This document shows positions 12,308-12,978 of a stretch of 12,978 nucleotides of DNA, in pieces. The notes beneath the pieces are model-generated. The model searched no databases. It worked only from the letters and a program-made list of their open reading frames with translations, and had not been told where the DNA came from. Location of the stretch: contig JACUTO010000030.1 in NCBI GenBank assembly GCA_014859755.1, positions 1-12,978 of the forward strand, in the 5' to 3' direction. The position numbers and the translations under genes were made by a program. The number at the start of each line of letters is the position of its first letter. Positions within the stretch are counted from its first letter, which is position 1. The stretch is from Candidatus Bathyarchaeota archaeon. GTDB taxonomy: Archaea > Thermoproteota > Bathyarchaeia > Bathyarchaeales > Bathyarchaeaceae.

Positions 12308-12978
12308 AAATAAGATGTGTTCTCTTCGACATTGACGACACACTTTACGATGCCTCTTTTCAGATGAGTACGGCAAGATTAAACGCCATAAAAGCGATGA
12401 TTGAAGCTGGACTGCCCACAAACATAGAAATCGCTTACCGCATTCTCGAAGAAATCGTTAAGGAGTTCGGACCTCACTATAACCAACACTACGACAAACT
12501 TCTGGAACGCCTCGGCCTAGGATGGAATCCCCGAGTTATAGCCGCTGGTGTGATAGCCTACCGTGAAACAAGCTCTGCGTATTTGAAGCCATACTCCGAC
12601 ACAATATCAGTGCTCTTGAAACTGCGAGAAAGTGGATACCAGCTAGGAATCGTCTCGGAAGGAAGAGCTGTAAAGCAGTGGCAGAAGCTCATACAGCTGG
12701 GAATAGCGCATTTGTTCCATCGTGTTGTCATATCTGAAGAGATAAAAGAGGACACGATTACGCCAGAAATGTTTAAGCTGGTTCTCAAGGATCTGGGTGT
12801 TTCTCCAGAAGAAACTGTTTTCGTGGGAAATCAACTTGACACTGACATTCTATGTGCCAATAAGGTTGGCGTTGTCTCTGTTCGAATGAGGAAAGGTGAA
12901 CACCGAGTTGAAGAACCGAAGTCTCCAGAGATGGCTCCGAAATTCGAGATAAACAGGCTCCTAGAAATATTCGATGTC
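12304..12978 (+). CDS. HAD-superfamily (subfamily IA) phosphatase, archaeal PH1421-like; 3' end cut by window
   Basis: Partial: 225 codons from ATG 12304 with no stop before the window end; family members run to about 230-245 residues, so little is missing. The group is Mg-dependent phosphatases acting on small phosphorylated metabolites. Motif I is DIDDTLYD with nucleophile Asp9 and general acid Asp11; the cap lies at about 17-95 and includes NPRVIAAGVIAYRETSSAYL, very like PH1421; motif II is GIVSEG (Ser118). The motif III region reads KEDTITPEMF where relatives have KKPxPxIF, so the usual lysine position is Thr151, with Lys148 nearby. Motif IV is VGNQLDTDI, with Asn176 for the usual Asp and Asp181 retained. 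It shares the ATGA overlap with the SIS isomerase and is likely to act on a sugar phosphate from that step. Phosphatase activity is inferred; the motif changes leave room for doubt. Confidence 0.88.
   Translation, partial: MKIRCVLFDIDDTLYDASFQMSTARLNAIKAMIEAGLPTNIEIAYRILEEIVKEFGPHYNQHYDKLLERLGLGWNPRVIAAGVIAYRETSSAYLKPYSDTISVLLKLRESGYQLGIVSEGRAVKQWQKLIQLGIAHLFHRVVISEEIKEDTITPEMFKLVLKDLGVSPEETVFVGNQLDTDILCANKVGVVSVRMRKGEHRVEEPKSPEMAPKFEINRLLEIFDV

Noticed and set aside
1..12978. Defence system, mobile element, phage or CRISPR content.
   Set aside because: Every long frame is a metabolic or transport gene; no transposase, integrase, nuclease, helicase, terminal repeats or spaced direct repeats were seen.

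Overview
The window looks like a piece of an archaeal chromosome. The evidence is archaeal-type TATA boxes about 20-45 bases ahead of several genes, one apparently leaderless gene (8630), Shine-Dalgarno sequences of the GGTG/GGAGG type, a solute-binding protein held by an N-terminal membrane helix rather than a lipobox cysteine, and a HAD phosphatase of the archaeal PH1421-like type. The lineage cannot be fixed by eye. A Bathyarchaeia-like or other TACK archaeon is a guess from the overall protein style. No rRNA, tRNA, CRISPR array, transposase, integrase or phage gene is visible.

Layout. Bases 3-8485 are all on the minus strand and bases 8630-12978 all on the plus strand, diverging from a 144-base promoter region (8486-8629). 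In the order of transcription, the minus-strand block begins with a complete CUT1-type sugar ABC transporter: binding protein 8485-7175, two permeases 7124-6219 and 6211-5357, and ATPase 5268-4162. After a short gap that carries its own promoter and an inverted repeat come a GlcD-like FAD oxidase (4052-2619), an iron-sulfur/CCG-domain partner (2616-1306) and a Gfo/Idh/MocA dehydrogenase (1268-3). The plus-strand block has a zinc-dependent MDR alcohol dehydrogenase (8630-9658), a DegT/DnrJ/EryC1 PLP aminotransferase (9897-11159), a stand-alone GlmS-type sugar isomerase (double SIS domain, 11228-12307) and a HAD phosphatase (from 12304, cut by the window end).

How the genes may work together. 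The left block reads as uptake plus oxidation of a sugar, polyol or sugar acid. The right block reads as amino-sugar or aminocyclitol chemistry: oxidise an alcohol to a ketone, transaminate it, isomerise or deaminate, and remove phosphate. A dehydrogenase + DegT aminotransferase + HAD phosphatase set is known from kanosamine synthesis (NtdC/NtdA/NtdB; RifL/RifK/RifM), and an MDR dehydrogenase + DegT pair from 2-deoxystreptamine synthesis. The combination here with a GlmS-like isomerase beside a sugar importer matches no pathway I can name. It is the best candidate in the window for something undescribed.

Most notable details: the iron-sulfur subunit has lost every cysteine of its first CCG motif while keeping the spacing; the HAD phosphatase departs from the usual residues in motifs III and IV; and perfect inverted repeats sit between TATA box and start codon in two promoters.
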